From the NCBI RefSeq assembly GCF_005930975.1, contig NZ_VBSE01000040.1, positions 97,714-161,713 of the forward strand: a stretch of 64,000 nt of DNA, in the 5' to 3' direction. Made by a program: the position numbers and the translations under genes. Numbering within the stretch: position 1 is the stretch's first letter; the number at the start of each line of letters is the position of its first letter. This document shows positions 1 to 13,200 of the stretch, one piece after another. Below the pieces are notes generated by a model. The model was not told the DNA's origin and made no database searches. It saw nothing but the letters and a program-made list of their open reading frames with translations. The stretch is from Apilactobacillus kunkeei. GTDB lineage: Bacteria; Bacillota; Bacilli; Lactobacillales; Lactobacillaceae.

Positions 1-1052
1 AGATCGTAAGGGTTTTGTGAATTGTGTAAGTCGGTATTACCGTTATCATAGAAGTCATATGATGTCGTAGTACCATCACCTTTAACCCCAGTCCACTTAC
101 CAGCCTCAGCGTCAGCAAAACCTTGTTGGGTCAAAGCGTAGGTTACCCCTTGGTCAAATGCGGCTAATAATCCCGCTTTTTGTGCGTACTTATTCCTATC
201 ATTAGTAATCAATACATCATTTGCGGATGGTACATCGATTGTAAAACCATTGGCAAATTGAACACTGTGGTTGTAAACAGTATTTAGTTTATTTAATAAA
301 GTAGATTGGTAATTTTGCGCTGACGCATAACCTGCTTTAGTATCGTCAGCTCCACCTTGATTAGGATTACTTGGGGTGTTGTAAGCTAAAGGTGTACCAT
401 CTGTTGGCGCTTGAGTGTATGAAGTATTATTACCAGATCCTGTATCTTGGCTGGTAGTTCCGTTCACTCCACCGGTGTCCCCTTTGGCACCATCTGAAGT
501 ATTTCCAGTGTATCCACCAGGGCGATTTGGTGTATTTCCGTAGTAAGTTGTATCTTGAGTACCAGTACCTTCACCTTTTGTTCTGGTGTTGTAGGCATTC
601 ATGGCGCTGATAGCACCAGCGTAACCAGCTTGGTAGTAAGCTTGGGCTTGGCCACTGTAGTTAGCCGCATTATTACCTTTATTGTTATATGCGTCAGATT
701 CACCTTGACTGATTTGTTGATTGAATTGGGCAGATAAGTCTGTATTATCAGTAGTACTTGAAGACGTACTATCCCCGTCGCGATTACTTAGTTGGGTGTC
801 ATCACTTTGTGAATCATTTGAAGAAGTCTGATTTTGGGTAGACTGGCCCCCTGAATTATTGTTGGATGATTGTACCACCTGAGTAGTACCATTATTATTA
901 TCATCAGCCTTGGCAGAGACCCCGCTCATACCATATGCTGAAGCACCCAAAACAGATAAAGTCGCAATGGATACAACAACCCATTGTTTCTTTATCTTCT
1001 TCATGATTTTTTTATCGTTAGATTTTATGAATTGATTTTTGTTATATTGCAT
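1..1052 (-). CDS. Giant repetitive surface protein 1, N-terminal part (cut by window edge)
   Basis: An open frame starts at the ATG at 1052, 7 nt after an AGAGGGG Shine-Dalgarno site, and runs without a stop off the left edge, giving about 350 codons. The N-terminus (MQYNKNQFIKSNDKKIMKK, then KQWVVVSIATL) matches the signal peptides of the three downstream giant proteins. A Ser/Asn/Gln/Thr-rich linker follows. Then come family blocks shared by all four: an Ala/Tyr segment around YYQAGYAGAISAMNAY, a YYGNT motif, a DGTPLAY motif followed by QGGADD, and a segment ending NPYD that aligns with NPYDQAYRGAK in protein 4. It is therefore the fourth member of the tandem family, with its beta-helix head and repeats lying outside the window. 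The likely role is a secreted cell-surface or fibre-like protein; function is inferred from family architecture only. Its full length cannot be known here. Confidence 0.9.
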   Translation of the reverse strand, partial: MQYNKNQFIKSNDKKIMKKIKKQWVVVSIATLSVLGASAYGMSGVSAKADDNNNGTTQVVQSSNNNSGGQSTQNQTSSNDSQSDDTQLSNRDGDSTSSSTTDNTDLSAQFNQQISQGESDAYNNKGNNAANYSGQAQAYYQAGYAGAISAMNAYNTRTKGEGTGTQDTTYYGNTPNRPGGYTGNTSDGAKGDTGGVNGTTSQDTGSGNNTSYTQAPTDGTPLAYNTPSNPNQGGADDTKAGYASAQNYQSTLLNKLNTVYNHSVQFANGFTIDVPSANDVLITNDRNKYAQKAGLLAAFDQGVTYALTQQGFADAEAGKWTGVKGDGTTTSYDFYDNGNTDLHNSQNPYD

Positions 1053-1084
1053 ACATATCGCCCCTCTTGTCACGATTTTATATA

Positions 1085-1126
1085 ACTATACAAAGTGTCT
1101 AATTACTCTAATCTTAATTTAACACT
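1085..1126 (-). promoter_or_regulatory. Shared upstream motif of giant gene 1 (promoter candidate)
   Basis: The minus strand carries AATAGTGTTA, then about 20 nt later GACACTTTGTATAG, roughly 35-75 nt before the start of giant gene 1. The same two blocks lie ahead of giant gene 2 (AATAGTGTTA, then GACAACTTGTATA), with a slightly different spacing. TATA-like bases could be a -10 element, but no convincing -35 was fixed. This is offered as a conserved promoter or operator region, not a mapped promoter. Confidence 0.35.
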
Positions 1127-1214
1127 ATTCTACTCTATTGTTCATAAAAAAGGTCTAATAAGCTTATTTTTAAAAAAAACTTAAACTTTATTCTCCTTTT
1201 TAATATGAGTATAT

Positions 1215-1254
1215 AAAAAAGAGCCACTGGAATTAACCAGTGACTCTTTTTATT
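1215..1254 (-). terminator. Rho-independent terminator after giant gene 2
   Basis: On the minus strand, AAGAGTCACTGG and CCAGTGGCTCTT form a stem around a TTAATT loop, followed by a T run. It begins about 6 bases beyond the stop of giant gene 2. An A run on the other side makes it look bidirectional, but it points mainly to the end of giant gene 2. It also separates giant gene 2 from giant gene 1. Confidence 0.85.
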
Positions 1255-1259
1255 CGCAA

Positions 1260-4200
1260 TTATTTAATAACTGCTTTGACAAATGTCTTATTAGAAGTAA
1301 TGTATTCATTTTTTCCGATGTATAGACGAGTAATTCCATAGAACTTAACAACTTTACGTACGTGGAATACTTCTCCTCTGTACAATCTTCTTACTGAATT
1401 ACGTTTAGTGAAAGTCTTACCTGTATGGATCAATACTCCAGTAGGCTTGATTACACGATACTTCTTAAAGTGCTTCTTGTAGTATGCGTTTTGTACTGCT
1501 TGACTTGCGGTTACTACAGCACCATTACTTAAACGGTATCTTGGGATACGGTTCTTGTAGTACTTCACGCCGACAACTTTGAATACAGTTGAATTGTATC
1601 TTGCTGAGTAAGCATATTTTCTGATTCGAGTATGACGAGTGAATTTAACATGGTTATGCGTAAAGATAGTACCTACATTGTAGATGTATCTTGGCATGTG
1701 TCTCTTCATTTCCTTCTTGTATGTTGCGACATAAGTGCGAGCATAGCTTTCAGAATGATGAGTGTAGATGTTCTTAGGAATTGCAAAGCGTTCTAGTGCT
1801 CTTCTGGTTCCGAACTTCTTACCATGTGTTCTTTGAATCTTAATTTCATGCTTCAAACCTTTCTTGAAGGTGTAGCTGTATAGCTTATCCTTGTTTAGAA
1901 GATCCTTAGCAGAAAGCTTCTTATTCTTCTTAAGAGTTCTCTTAGCTGCAGCGACACCTTTTAGATAAGCGTTGTATCCTTCTACAAAAGAAGCACTTTC
2001 ATTCTTAAGCATCTTACGATGTTGTTTGGTATCACCTTTAGCAGCAAGTCTCATACCAGCTAGTCCATCTTGAGCAAGCTTGTAACTTGCCTTGTAGTAA
2101 GCATTGTTTGACTTAGAGCCTCTATTATATAGCCCATCATAGAAACCAGACTTAGCTTCGTCATATTGTTGCTTGTATGCCTTAGCAACAGCTGGATCTG
2201 TGATTGTTGGCATCTTTCTGTTGTTCAAGAAGTCGCTAGGAGCTGAAGTATCAGTTGGGATACTTGCTTTACCCTTAGCATATCCGATACCAAATGCGAT
2301 GTTGTAGTAAGCATCAGTTGAACCAGAATCAGTTGACTTACTGTTGTAACCGTTGTAGAACCCACTTAGAATTCCAGCATAAGCATCACGGTAAGCAACC
2401 GGATCAAGTCCATCAGGAACTGGGATTTGTGTCAAGTTATCTGGTAATTGCTTGTTAGCTTTTCCATCTGATACAGCTTGTTGTAGAGCTGCTTGAGCTA
2501 TAGCTAATCCATTTTGATAATCAGCATCCTGGCTACTTGTGTTTGGATGACCATCGGCAACGTCTTGTAGTGCTAACAAGTATTGTGTAGCTCTTTGACG
2601 TCCAGAAACTGAAGCTGGAGTGTTCGAAGTTGCGTCTTTGTCATCAATGCCATGTAGTTTATCTAAGAATGCATTATTAGCATCTTGATAACCTTGTGAT
2701 TGAGCCTTTTGAGCTGCACCATTTTGTCCCTTGGTTGAATCCAGTTGATTTGCATTCGCAGCATCGGCACCTTTTTTGGCAACCTTTAATCCATCTAGAT
2801 AAGCATTCTTAAAGGCATCGCGATATGCGACGGACTTGTCACCTAAATTATTAGAAACATATGAATCAATATCTTCAGGAGTGATGCTTCCGTCAGTAGA
2901 TGCCTTATGATAACCATCAACAGTACCGTTGAATCCATCCTTTTCAGCTTGAGAAGCGTCTGCATCAGGTGCTTTTGTTGAGTCGGCTAATGCCATTTCA
3001 ACACCCTTATCAGCATCCTTTGCTCCCTTCAATCCTGCCAAGTATGATGAATCTTCAGCAATTGACTTGTTATCATCGCTTACATGACCTTCATTGTTGA
3101 TTGAATCGTCATGACCAGCCTTAGCTCTTCTAGCAGATTCAACAGCAACCTTGTTCAAACTATCATTTGGTGATTGAGATGAAGAAATTTGTTCGTCTGA
3201 ATTACCAGCTTGATACATTGATAATCCATGACCAGCAGCCTTGTTAACCATTGCTAATGCTTGGTTGTATGCAGCTGTGTAAACATCTGCTTTATCGGCA
3301 CTAATGTTAGCCTTATTTGGATCCCTCTTAGCTTGACCATCGTTAGTTAGGTAGTCGTTAATAGCGTTTTGAACAGCTTGGTAAGTGATAGACCCTTCGT
3401 CATTACCAGTGTACTTATCTGCATTGATACCCTTTAGAGCATCAGAGAACGCACCCTTAGCAAGACTGTGAGTACCATCGTATACAATCTTAGCTAATCC
3501 AGAGTAGTTAGCTGAATTGTCGACATTGTTAGATGCATCTTGACTAGATTGACTAGCAATCCTCTTAGCGTTTGCTAATGCTGCGTCGTATGTGGCCTTA
3601 GCAGTAGCATCATTTGCAACATCAACCTTACCGTTATATTCAGAGCTACCATTTGGTGCTACTTGGTTGTATGCCATCTTAGTAGCGAAGTAGACTCTAC
3701 CAGCAAGAGTTTGTGGGTCGTACTTAGCATCCATTGATGAATCGTTTTGCATAGCATCCTTCAATGCGGCGCTAGCTTGATCTAATCCCTTGTTAAAGGC
3801 CTTATCATTTGCAGCCTTTGCTGGGTTAATCTTTAGTGAATCACCCTTAGTAGAATCTTGGTTGTCATTGTTAAACAATGCCTTAGCACCGTTGACTACG
3901 TTTGTTGCGTAGTCTTGAATCTTGCTGTATACATCAGTCTTTTCAAGTGCTTGAGCATCGCTTGGTTCAATGTTAGTTGACTTATAGTCAGTGTTTCCAT
4001 TGATACCATCTTGATATGCTTGATCAGCTAGTGTTTGTAGGGCATCAGTCTTATCAGTACCGTTTACAAAACCACTGTTTTCGTAGTTTGCGATTGCGGC
4101 TTGAACTTCCTTAGCCTTGTTAACACCGTCGCTAAACATTGGTGTTTGGTTATTAGTTGGGTAACCTGCGTTACTATCAACATTGGCCATTTGAGTATTG

Positions 4201-7200
4201 TAACCATTTGTAAATTGGTCATAAGCAGCTTGAGTTAATCTGTTCTTAGCACTTGAACCAGATAGGTTAGGATTTTGCTTCTTATTAGCAGCAGCTTCAC
4301 CATCTTTAATGTAGCCTTGTGATTCTGCATAAGCCTTGTTGTAAGCATCCTTGAACACTTCACTTGCTTGAGTTGGTGCACTTTGTGGCTTTCCATTCAA
4401 TGCATCTTGGAATGCTAATGCAGCACCGTTTTCAGCATCTTTTTGGTTAACACCAGTGTTGTAGTCAGTTACTGATGAAGTCATATCTTGTTGAGCATTT
4501 TCATAACCAGTCTTAGCTTCGTTCTTACCGTTATCATAGATGGATTGTTGTAGTGCAGTTACAGGTTGTTCGTTGCCAGTTAATTCGGCTGTAGCACCCT
4601 TTTGTTCAGCACTAGTCTTATCATTCAATGCTTGTTTGTAAGCTTCGTCATAGATTGGGTTACCAGGGTTAGTTTCGTTCACACCATTGTATGCATCCAT
4701 CACAGCTTGATATGCAAGTTTTTCTGAATCAGAAAGTGGCTTGTTATCGTTATTAGGATCAGTAGCAGGAACACCTTGGCCAGCCGAAGTTTGTTGGTTA
4801 GCAAGTTTGATACCAGCTTGAGCATCTTGATAAGCCTTGATACCAGTCTTGTATGCATCGTCTTGACGGTTACTGTCAATCTTACCATCCCTTGCATCAG
4901 CATAACCCTTAGCTGCTGCGTCGTAAGCATCCTTAGCGATTTGTGATACTTGATCAGTAGCGGTAGGTTCAATTTGACCCTTGCTGAATCTCAAAGCACC
5001 ATCGTTCTTAGAACTTTCAACAACACTGTTAGTCTTAACAGCTTTGTATGCAAGCTTGTATACTTCTGACTTATCGTCTAATGAAGTATTACCTGCAGGT
5101 GTGCTTGTTTGATCAGTAATTGCTTGACTAGCAGCTTGGTTACCGGTATTGGCAGCATCACTAGTTGTAGGAGTTGTGTTTTGGCCGATTGCCTTTAAGT
5201 AACCGTTCCTAGCATCTTGACCTAGTTGATATGCAGCATCAAGTGCATTAGGTTTGTCAGTTCCGGCAAATCCGGCATCAATTGCTGCAGTGGCATCTGA
5301 AGCACCCTTTTGAGTGAATGAATTATCATTTGCTGCTGGAGCTGGCTTAGTTGCACCAGAAGTAACAACTGAGTTCACACCGTTTTGATAAGATGCCTTA
5401 AATGAATCAACACTAGCCATGTAAACTTGTTTTGCAAGATCACTTAGACCTTCTGGGTAGTTAGTGTCAGATACAGTTGAATCGTTTTCAACGGCTTGAC
5501 GAGCCTTGTTGATGGCGTCATCTAGAATCTTGCTACCAGTATCAACAGTATGACCTGAATCATTTGCAGCTTGGATTTCACTCTTAACCTTTTGGCCTAG
5601 TGATTGTCCATCGCTTTGAGCACCGTTAGCAGGTTTGAATGTAGTATCACCTGTTAATCCGGCAGTGAATCCAGCATTTTCATCTGCTAAACCTTGTTGA
5701 ACCGCTTTTTGTTCGTCGGCATTAGCAATTCCTGTTGTATCAGCAGTCAATTGACCGTTCTTGAATTGGTCACGGCCATTTTGATAGTCTTGCTTCAACT
5801 TATCAACAGTGTCTTTGTATGCTTGAGTATATGCAGGAGATTGGTTTGCAAATGCATCGTTTACATTAGCTGGGTCAGAAGCATTCTTGAATGCTGTAAT
5901 GGCGTCAGTGTAACCACTTTGCGCTTGAGTAGCACTTGCCTTATCAGCATAAGTTGCATTCTTGTCGTTGTTAGCATTGTTTCTTTCAACCGCCTTAACA
6001 GCTTTAGCTGCATCATATCCAGCCATGTAGTTTGGATCATTTGGTTTAGAAGGAGCAGTACCATTGGTATCCGTAGCCTCTTGGAAACCAAGTCTAGCTA
6101 AGTCGTAACCTGTCTTTTGTGCACCACTCAATGCATCGCTACCAGCTGGTTCACTTGAACCATTTAGATAAGCTTGAGCACCAGTTGCACGGTTCTTAAC
6201 ACCTAGGTCCTTACCTTGATCGTAAGCATCCTTGTTATCTGAAGCATACTTAGAATCATTAGTTGGGTTATCATCGTTGGCATCGCTAATACCATCAACC
6301 ATAGCCTTAGCCTTGTTGTAGATATCAACATTAGAATCCTTGTGGTTGTCAACGTTGTTTCTCATTACATCTTGTTGAGCAGCCTTCAAGTTAGCTTTTT
6401 CTTCAGATTGAAGTTTTGCAATTGCATCGTTGTATGCCAATTGTTGAGCTGGAGTGAAACTAGTTGGTGTTGTGAAATTACCATTTTTATCGGTTGCACT
6501 TGCATCACGATAGTTCTTGTAAGCTTCAGCAATTGCACCATTGATGTCATTAGTCAAACCATCATTGTTGATTCCACTAATCTTAGGAGCGTTAATGTTG
6601 TCAGCTGAGGCCAAAGCAGTTGTAATTGCATTTTCAACGCTTTGTGCCAACTTAGTACCTTCGGTGTTAGCGGCATTTGGATTACTGATTGGTGTTGGGT
6701 TGTTACCTAAAGCATTTTGAATTTCATTATCGAAACCAGCTTTAACATCATCGAATCCTTGTTTAGCAACTCCACCTAATGGTGAGTTAGTACCGTATGA
6801 ACCGATTGGGTTACCATCATTTTCAGATCCTGATAATGATGATAGTGCGTTGTTAACACCAGTGTTGTATGCAGTTTGACCGTCCTTCAATGCTTGGTTA
6901 TAAGCAGTAGTGTACTCAACACCAGTTTGTGCTGGAGTAGTACTTGAAGTAACCGCAGCTAGACCGTCAGTGTAACCTTGGGCAGCGTTGTTGTAAGCTG
7001 TATTATCTGGGTTCTTACTGCTGTCACTTGAGTTATTAGTGTTGTTTTGCTTGTCAGCAATTGCTTGTTGAACTGACTTAGCAGCATCGAATCCCTTAGT
7101 GTATGCAACGTCATTTGGATGTTGGTTAGTTGCGCCAGCAGCTGAACCATCGATGTAACCTTGGGCAGCCTTATCAAATGCGGCATCGCTTTGTTGTGAA

Positions 7201-10200
7201 TCGATATCGGAGTTACCAGACTTGTTACCACCACTTAGATAGTTTTGAACACCATTGTTGATGTCGTTTTTAGCATCTTGTTTTACTTGGTTGTATGCGT
7301 CTTGGTAAATCTTAGCGTAGGCAGCATCATTACTTGGAACGTTGGTTGGATTATCAACACCATTCTTAGCATCTGTGTATGCTTGCTTAACAGCATCGAT
7401 TGCAGCTTGTTGTGCTGGATCACTTGCTTGTCCACTATTGGTCTTAGCAATGTTAATTCCAGTTTGTAAGTCCTTAGCTAAACCAACACCTGCTTGATAA
7501 CTTGAGTTAGTGTTGGTTGAATCAATATTTCCACTCTTGGCCGCATTGTAACCTGCTAATGCTTGGTTGTAACCAGAAGCATAAGCCTTATCGTTATCAT
7601 CATTTGATGGGTTGTATGTTCCATCAGAATTCAACTTGCTTGCAGGTGCGGTTTGACCTGCGAATGCACTAGCACCATCGTTAGCTTTGGCTTGAGCAGT
7701 AGTTAATGCATCGTTGTAAGCAGAAGTATATGCTTGACTACCAGTTTGAACTCCTGATACTCCTGTAGATGGTTTTTCATTGTTTTCAACATCAGCATAA
7801 GCATCCTTAACACCATAATAAGCATTTCTGGCGTCACCGATTAACTTGGAAGGATCATTAGTACTTTGTGCTTCATCAATACCACGTTTTGCGGATTGAC
7901 CAGCCGCTAAACCAATTGCGTAAGCTGCTGGGTTACTTGAAGTAGCAGTGTTATCTTGACCTGATTTACCATCGTTAAATCCACTTGTAGCTGCTGTGAT
8001 CCCGGCAGCATATGAAGGATCTGTGTTTTGGCTATTGCTATTGATTGTACCGTTAACATAGTCCTTAGCACCTTGTTGAGCTCTAGCAGCATTTAGTGCT
8101 TGAGTGTAACTAGCAGTGTAGGACAATGAAGTATCAGTATTGTCCTTATTAGTTGATTGAACAGCACCTGATGTACTTCCGTCAGCAAAACCGTCTTTAG
8201 CAGCCTTGTATGCTTCGTTGTAAACATCTGGGTCGACTCCATCAGGAACATTACCCTTGGTATTTCCGTTAATTGAATCGTTGATAGCATTCTTAGTTGC
8301 TAATTCTTGACTGTAAGCATACTTGCTTAGAGCAGAAGTTGATGGGTTAGCAGTACCGTTTTTGGCAGCTACTAATGCCTTCATTGTGTCTGCGTATCCA
8401 GGAGCTGCGTTAGCACTTGAATCAGTCTTACCAGCTAGGAAGTCGTTCATAGCAGCTTGGTAACCAGCAGCTAAACTCTTACCAGTTTCATAACCAGTTG
8501 CAGTGTTGTAACCGTATTGTTGGTCAGCATTGGATGGATAGTTAGTACCATTAGTACTGTTCAATCCAGCGCCGAAACCAGTAGCAACTTGATCGTATGC
8601 ATGGTTGTAAATAGCCTTTGTAGCATTGTTCTTACTATCTTCATTGATGTTGTCACTGTTCTTAGCAACACCGTTAGTCATATCATTTTTAGCTTGTTCA
8701 TTTGCTGCATTCGCCTTGTCGATTTCTAGGTTGTAAGCATTTACGTAGTCATCTGAGTAACCAGCACTATTTGTAATGTGTGGTTGGTTACCACCATTAT
8801 CATAAACATTCTTCAATGCATCAGCAGCACCCTTAAATGCGTCAGATTGACCATCATTTGATGGATGATCAGGGTCGGTTTGTTGTTCTGCCCTTAAGAC
8901 ATCGGCTTTGAAACCTTGTTGAGCAGCCTTTTCATCAGAAACCCCTTGATGGAATCCTTGGGTGTATGAAGTAGCACTTGATTTAGTTGGTGTTGGATTA
9001 TCAGAAGTCTTAGCAGCTTCGTAACCATCAGTGTGACCGTCATTGTATTGGTCAATTGCTAGTTGTTCAATTGTGTTGGAGCTTGTTGCGTTCTTGTTTT
9101 GTTGAACAGCAGCTAATCCAGCGTTGTACTTGTTACCAGCTGATTGACTGTATATGGTATTGATATCGTTGTACAAGTTACCATTAGTGTTAACCTTTGA
9201 ATCAGCAGTGTGAGCAACATCTTTTAGATTATCGTAGTTAGCCTTAAATACTTCGTTAGCTGCAGTTACTGACTTATCAGCAGTAGTATCGCTTGATGCT
9301 GGGGTGTTAGCGTTATTAACATCTTGTTCATCCTTAGTTAATTGTGCTTGCACCTTGTTTACAGCAGTATCATATCCATTGTTGTAAGCATTTTGTAAGT
9401 CAGTATCTGTGTACTTAGAGGTGTTCTTAGCAGTTTGGCTAAGCGCATCCTTAAATCCATCTTCAGCAGCATCATATGCATTGAAGTAGTTAGTTGTAGC
9501 TGTTGTTGACTTACCGCTCAGTTGACTAACAGTTTGAGGACGAGTGACGTTGTTTAAAAAGTCATTTTGACCATCAACGAAAGCTTGTGAGTTAGCAGCA
9601 TTAGCAGCGTCAGTTTGTTCATCGCTTACCCCTTTGCTAAATCCTTGAACGTATGATGCAGCAGTACTGTTTGCTTGAGGGTTTGATGAGTTCTTAGCAG
9701 CTTCATAACCGTCAGCATGTCCAGTATTGTATTGATCGATAGCTAGTTGTTCAATTGTGTTTGCACTCTTTGCATTCTTGTCTTTTTGAACGGCATCAAT
9801 ACCTTCATTATACTTTTGACCAGCTTCTTTGCTGTATACATTATTAATATCCTTGTATAGGTTACCTTGAGTATTAATGTTACTGTCAGGAGTGTGATTA
9901 ATTCCCTTTAAACTATCGTAGTTAGCCTTGAAGACTTCATTGGCAGCTGTAACAGACTTGTCAGCAGTAGTATCGCTTGATGCTGGAGTATCGGCACTGT
10001 TGATGTTTTGTTCATCATTGTTTAGTTGAGCTCTTACCTTATTAACGGCGGCATTATATCCCGCACTATATGCAGCTTGTAAAGTTGCATTCGTATACTT
10101 ATTAGTGTTGTTTGCACTATTAGCAATTCCATCAATAAATCCAGCTTCTGCAGCGTCGTATGAATTGAAGTAATTAATTGTTCCGTTAACTGACTTACCG

Positions 10201-13200
10201 TTCAATTGACTAGTTTGTTGTGGACGAGTGACGTTGTTCAAGAAGTCATTTTGTCCGTCTGAATATGCTTGAGCATCAGCAGCATTAGATGCATCCCTTT
10301 GTTCGTCACTAACCCCTTTGTTAAATCCTTGTACGTATGAATCTGCACTTGATTTAGTTGGTGTTGGGCTATCTGAAGTCTTAGCTGCTTGGTATCCATC
10401 AGAGTGACCGTCATTGTATTGATCGATAGCTAATTGACTATATACATCAGTTCCCTTAGCTTTTGTGTCATCTGCGGCTTGCTTTTTACCTTTATCATAG
10501 GAAGCTTGAGCGAATTGATAGTTATTAGCAATTAATTTGTATAAGTTACCATTGTTGTTTTCAACATTAGTATAGGAAGTTTTTCTCAAACTAGCCATAA
10601 ATGCTTTGAAGGTATCGTTAGTAACTGATTCAAGTTTGTTATTAGCGTTGTCAGCATTAGCTTCTGATTGACTATCGCTAGCTAATTTAGCTTGAACAGT
10701 ACTAAATGCTTGGAATCCAGCTTGGTAAGCAGCTTGTTGTTTAGCGTCACTGTATTGACTTGGGTTAGCAGTTTTATTTGCTTGAGCGTCAATAAATCCT
10801 TGTTGGCTGGCGTCAAATGCTTTGAAATAATTAGTAGTGTATTGAACTGACTTATTATTGATTTGAGCGACAGTTGTTGGACGAGTGACGTTGTTTAAGA
10901 AGTCATTTCCACCATCGACATAACCTTGGTCGTTAGCAGCGTTAGTTGCGTCAGCTTGTTCATCAGCAACTCCTGACTTGTAACCTGTTACATAAGGAAT
11001 GGTTGATGACTTAGTTGGTTGTGGATTTGGTGTAGATTTTGCATCATTGTATCCATCGTCATGTCCTTGTTGGGCTTGACTATAACCAGTCTTATAATCA
11101 GCGTCAGATGCTTTTGGTTGTTTGTATTGAACGTAGTCATTACCACCAGCAGTTTGACGACCTAAGGCGTAAGCTGCGTTATAAGCATCGTTGTAAGCTG
11201 GTTGAGCTTTACTGTCTTTAGCATTTTGCGTACCAGCACTGGTTAAACTACCGTCAGCATATCCATCAACGGAACCTTTGTATCCTAGTTTGTAGGCATC
11301 AGAATTGATGACTGAACTTGGAATATTTGAAGGGACGTTTGATGTCTTGTTGTTGGCTTGAGCGTCAGTTAATCCTTGTGATTGACCAGCGTTGTAATCA
11401 GTTTGAGCTTGATTGTAAGCATTGATGAATGCTTGCTTACCAGCATCTGATAAAGCAGCAACCCCAGTAGGAGTATTACCAGATTTACTCATAAATGCCT
11501 GTTGACCTAGTTGAGTAGCAACTGGGATAACCACAGCATTGTAACCAACTTTTTCAAGTGAGTTCAATGAGCTATCACTTTGGTTGGCAAGACCCATGTA
11601 AGCACCATATTTAACAGATTGGTATGCAGTAAGGTCACCTTGATAACCGTCAGTATTCATTGATGTATGTGTACCTGACTTTATCCCACGTTGAATAATA
11701 GCAATATTAGTATTATTAGCTTTACTGATCGCAGCTTGAGCAGCATTGTATCCAGAAATAGCAGCTTGTAAGTTAGTCATGTGTGGAGCAGTTGCCGTAG
11801 GAGTTGAACTTGATAAACCACCATTAATTAATGATTGTCCATATTCAAAGCCTGCAGTTTCAGCTTTATCGGCATTTGTATCAGGATTATCAGCATTATG
11901 GTCAACAGATAGGGCATTGTTATAACCGGTTTCCGCGTCATTGTAAGCATTTAACTTAGCCTTATCATTCTTAATTGCTTGATAATTAGTACCGTTAATA
12001 GTAGCAGCTTGTTCATCACTGATAAATGCTAAAGCACCTTGGGCGTCAGAGATAGCGGTAGTAACAGCACTAGCAGCAGTTCCGTTTGAAGTAACGGTTG
12101 GTAAATTATTTTGAGAAATAATAGTATTTACAGAAACACCAGGGCCAGCGTTTAAAGCAGCTTGATAAGCTTGGTTGTATTGGTTTTGAGCCTCAGCGTA
12201 GTTAGCGTTGCCTTGAACAGTAGTCTTATTAAAACGAGCATCATTTAATCCAGATTGGTAAGCTGCTTCACGGTATCCTTGTGCAAATGCAGAAGGGCTT
12301 GCTGAATTAGCGTATGATGCTAATTGAGTGTAATCTTGGTTGGGATTACTTGGATCAAATGCGGCATATCCAGCTTGAATCGAGCTGTAACTAGCTAAGT
12401 AATCAGCGTTAGTTTTAGTAGCAAATGGTTCGCTGTTTTTGCTGTCAGAGCTATTGTTGATACTGTCAGATAAAGCGTCATTGATACCAGCTTGAATGTT
12501 AGCAGTAGTACCATTAGCAATTTGCATATCACCATTGGTCGTGTCTTCAACAACCTTACCATTACCAGCATCTTTGTAACCTTCAACAGTTGAGTTGTAA
12601 CCAGTAGGGGTAAGAATACTATTTACAGAGTTGATTCCGTAATGTAGTCGCATTCCAATGTAGTTAGTGTTAGCGCCTTTAGCAAAGGTATAACTAATTG
12701 GGATAATACCACCAGTGTAACCAGTAGTATCAACAGTGGTTACATATAGGTTAGGGTCAGCTTTTGAATAGTCATCTTTTTGAGTAGTATTTGGAACCGC
12801 AGTTAAACTGTTGTAATTAGCTGGGTTTGAATTTGAACTTGCTACACCTACATAGATAGGTTGGTTATTTAGTTCTTTGTAGTTAGATAACTTAGCGTAT
12901 CCAGTAACAGTTACAGTACCATCACTGTTAGTTTGCTTAGTTAGTGGACCAACGAATTGAACAGCAGGAACGTCAGCGATATCTAAAGTATTGCCACTAA
13001 TAGTTCCTTGTTTGTTATCACCATTGAAATCAATACCGCTGTATTGGTTAGAACCAGATGGTAAATTAAAGTTGTAAAGGTATTGTTTACTACCGTCAGC
13101 TTGAGTTACGGCAACAGTGTAAGCATTAATATTACCACTTAATGTTTGTCCTGAAGTACCAGAGTTAGTTTGGAATGGCTTAACAGCACCTGATTTTAGG

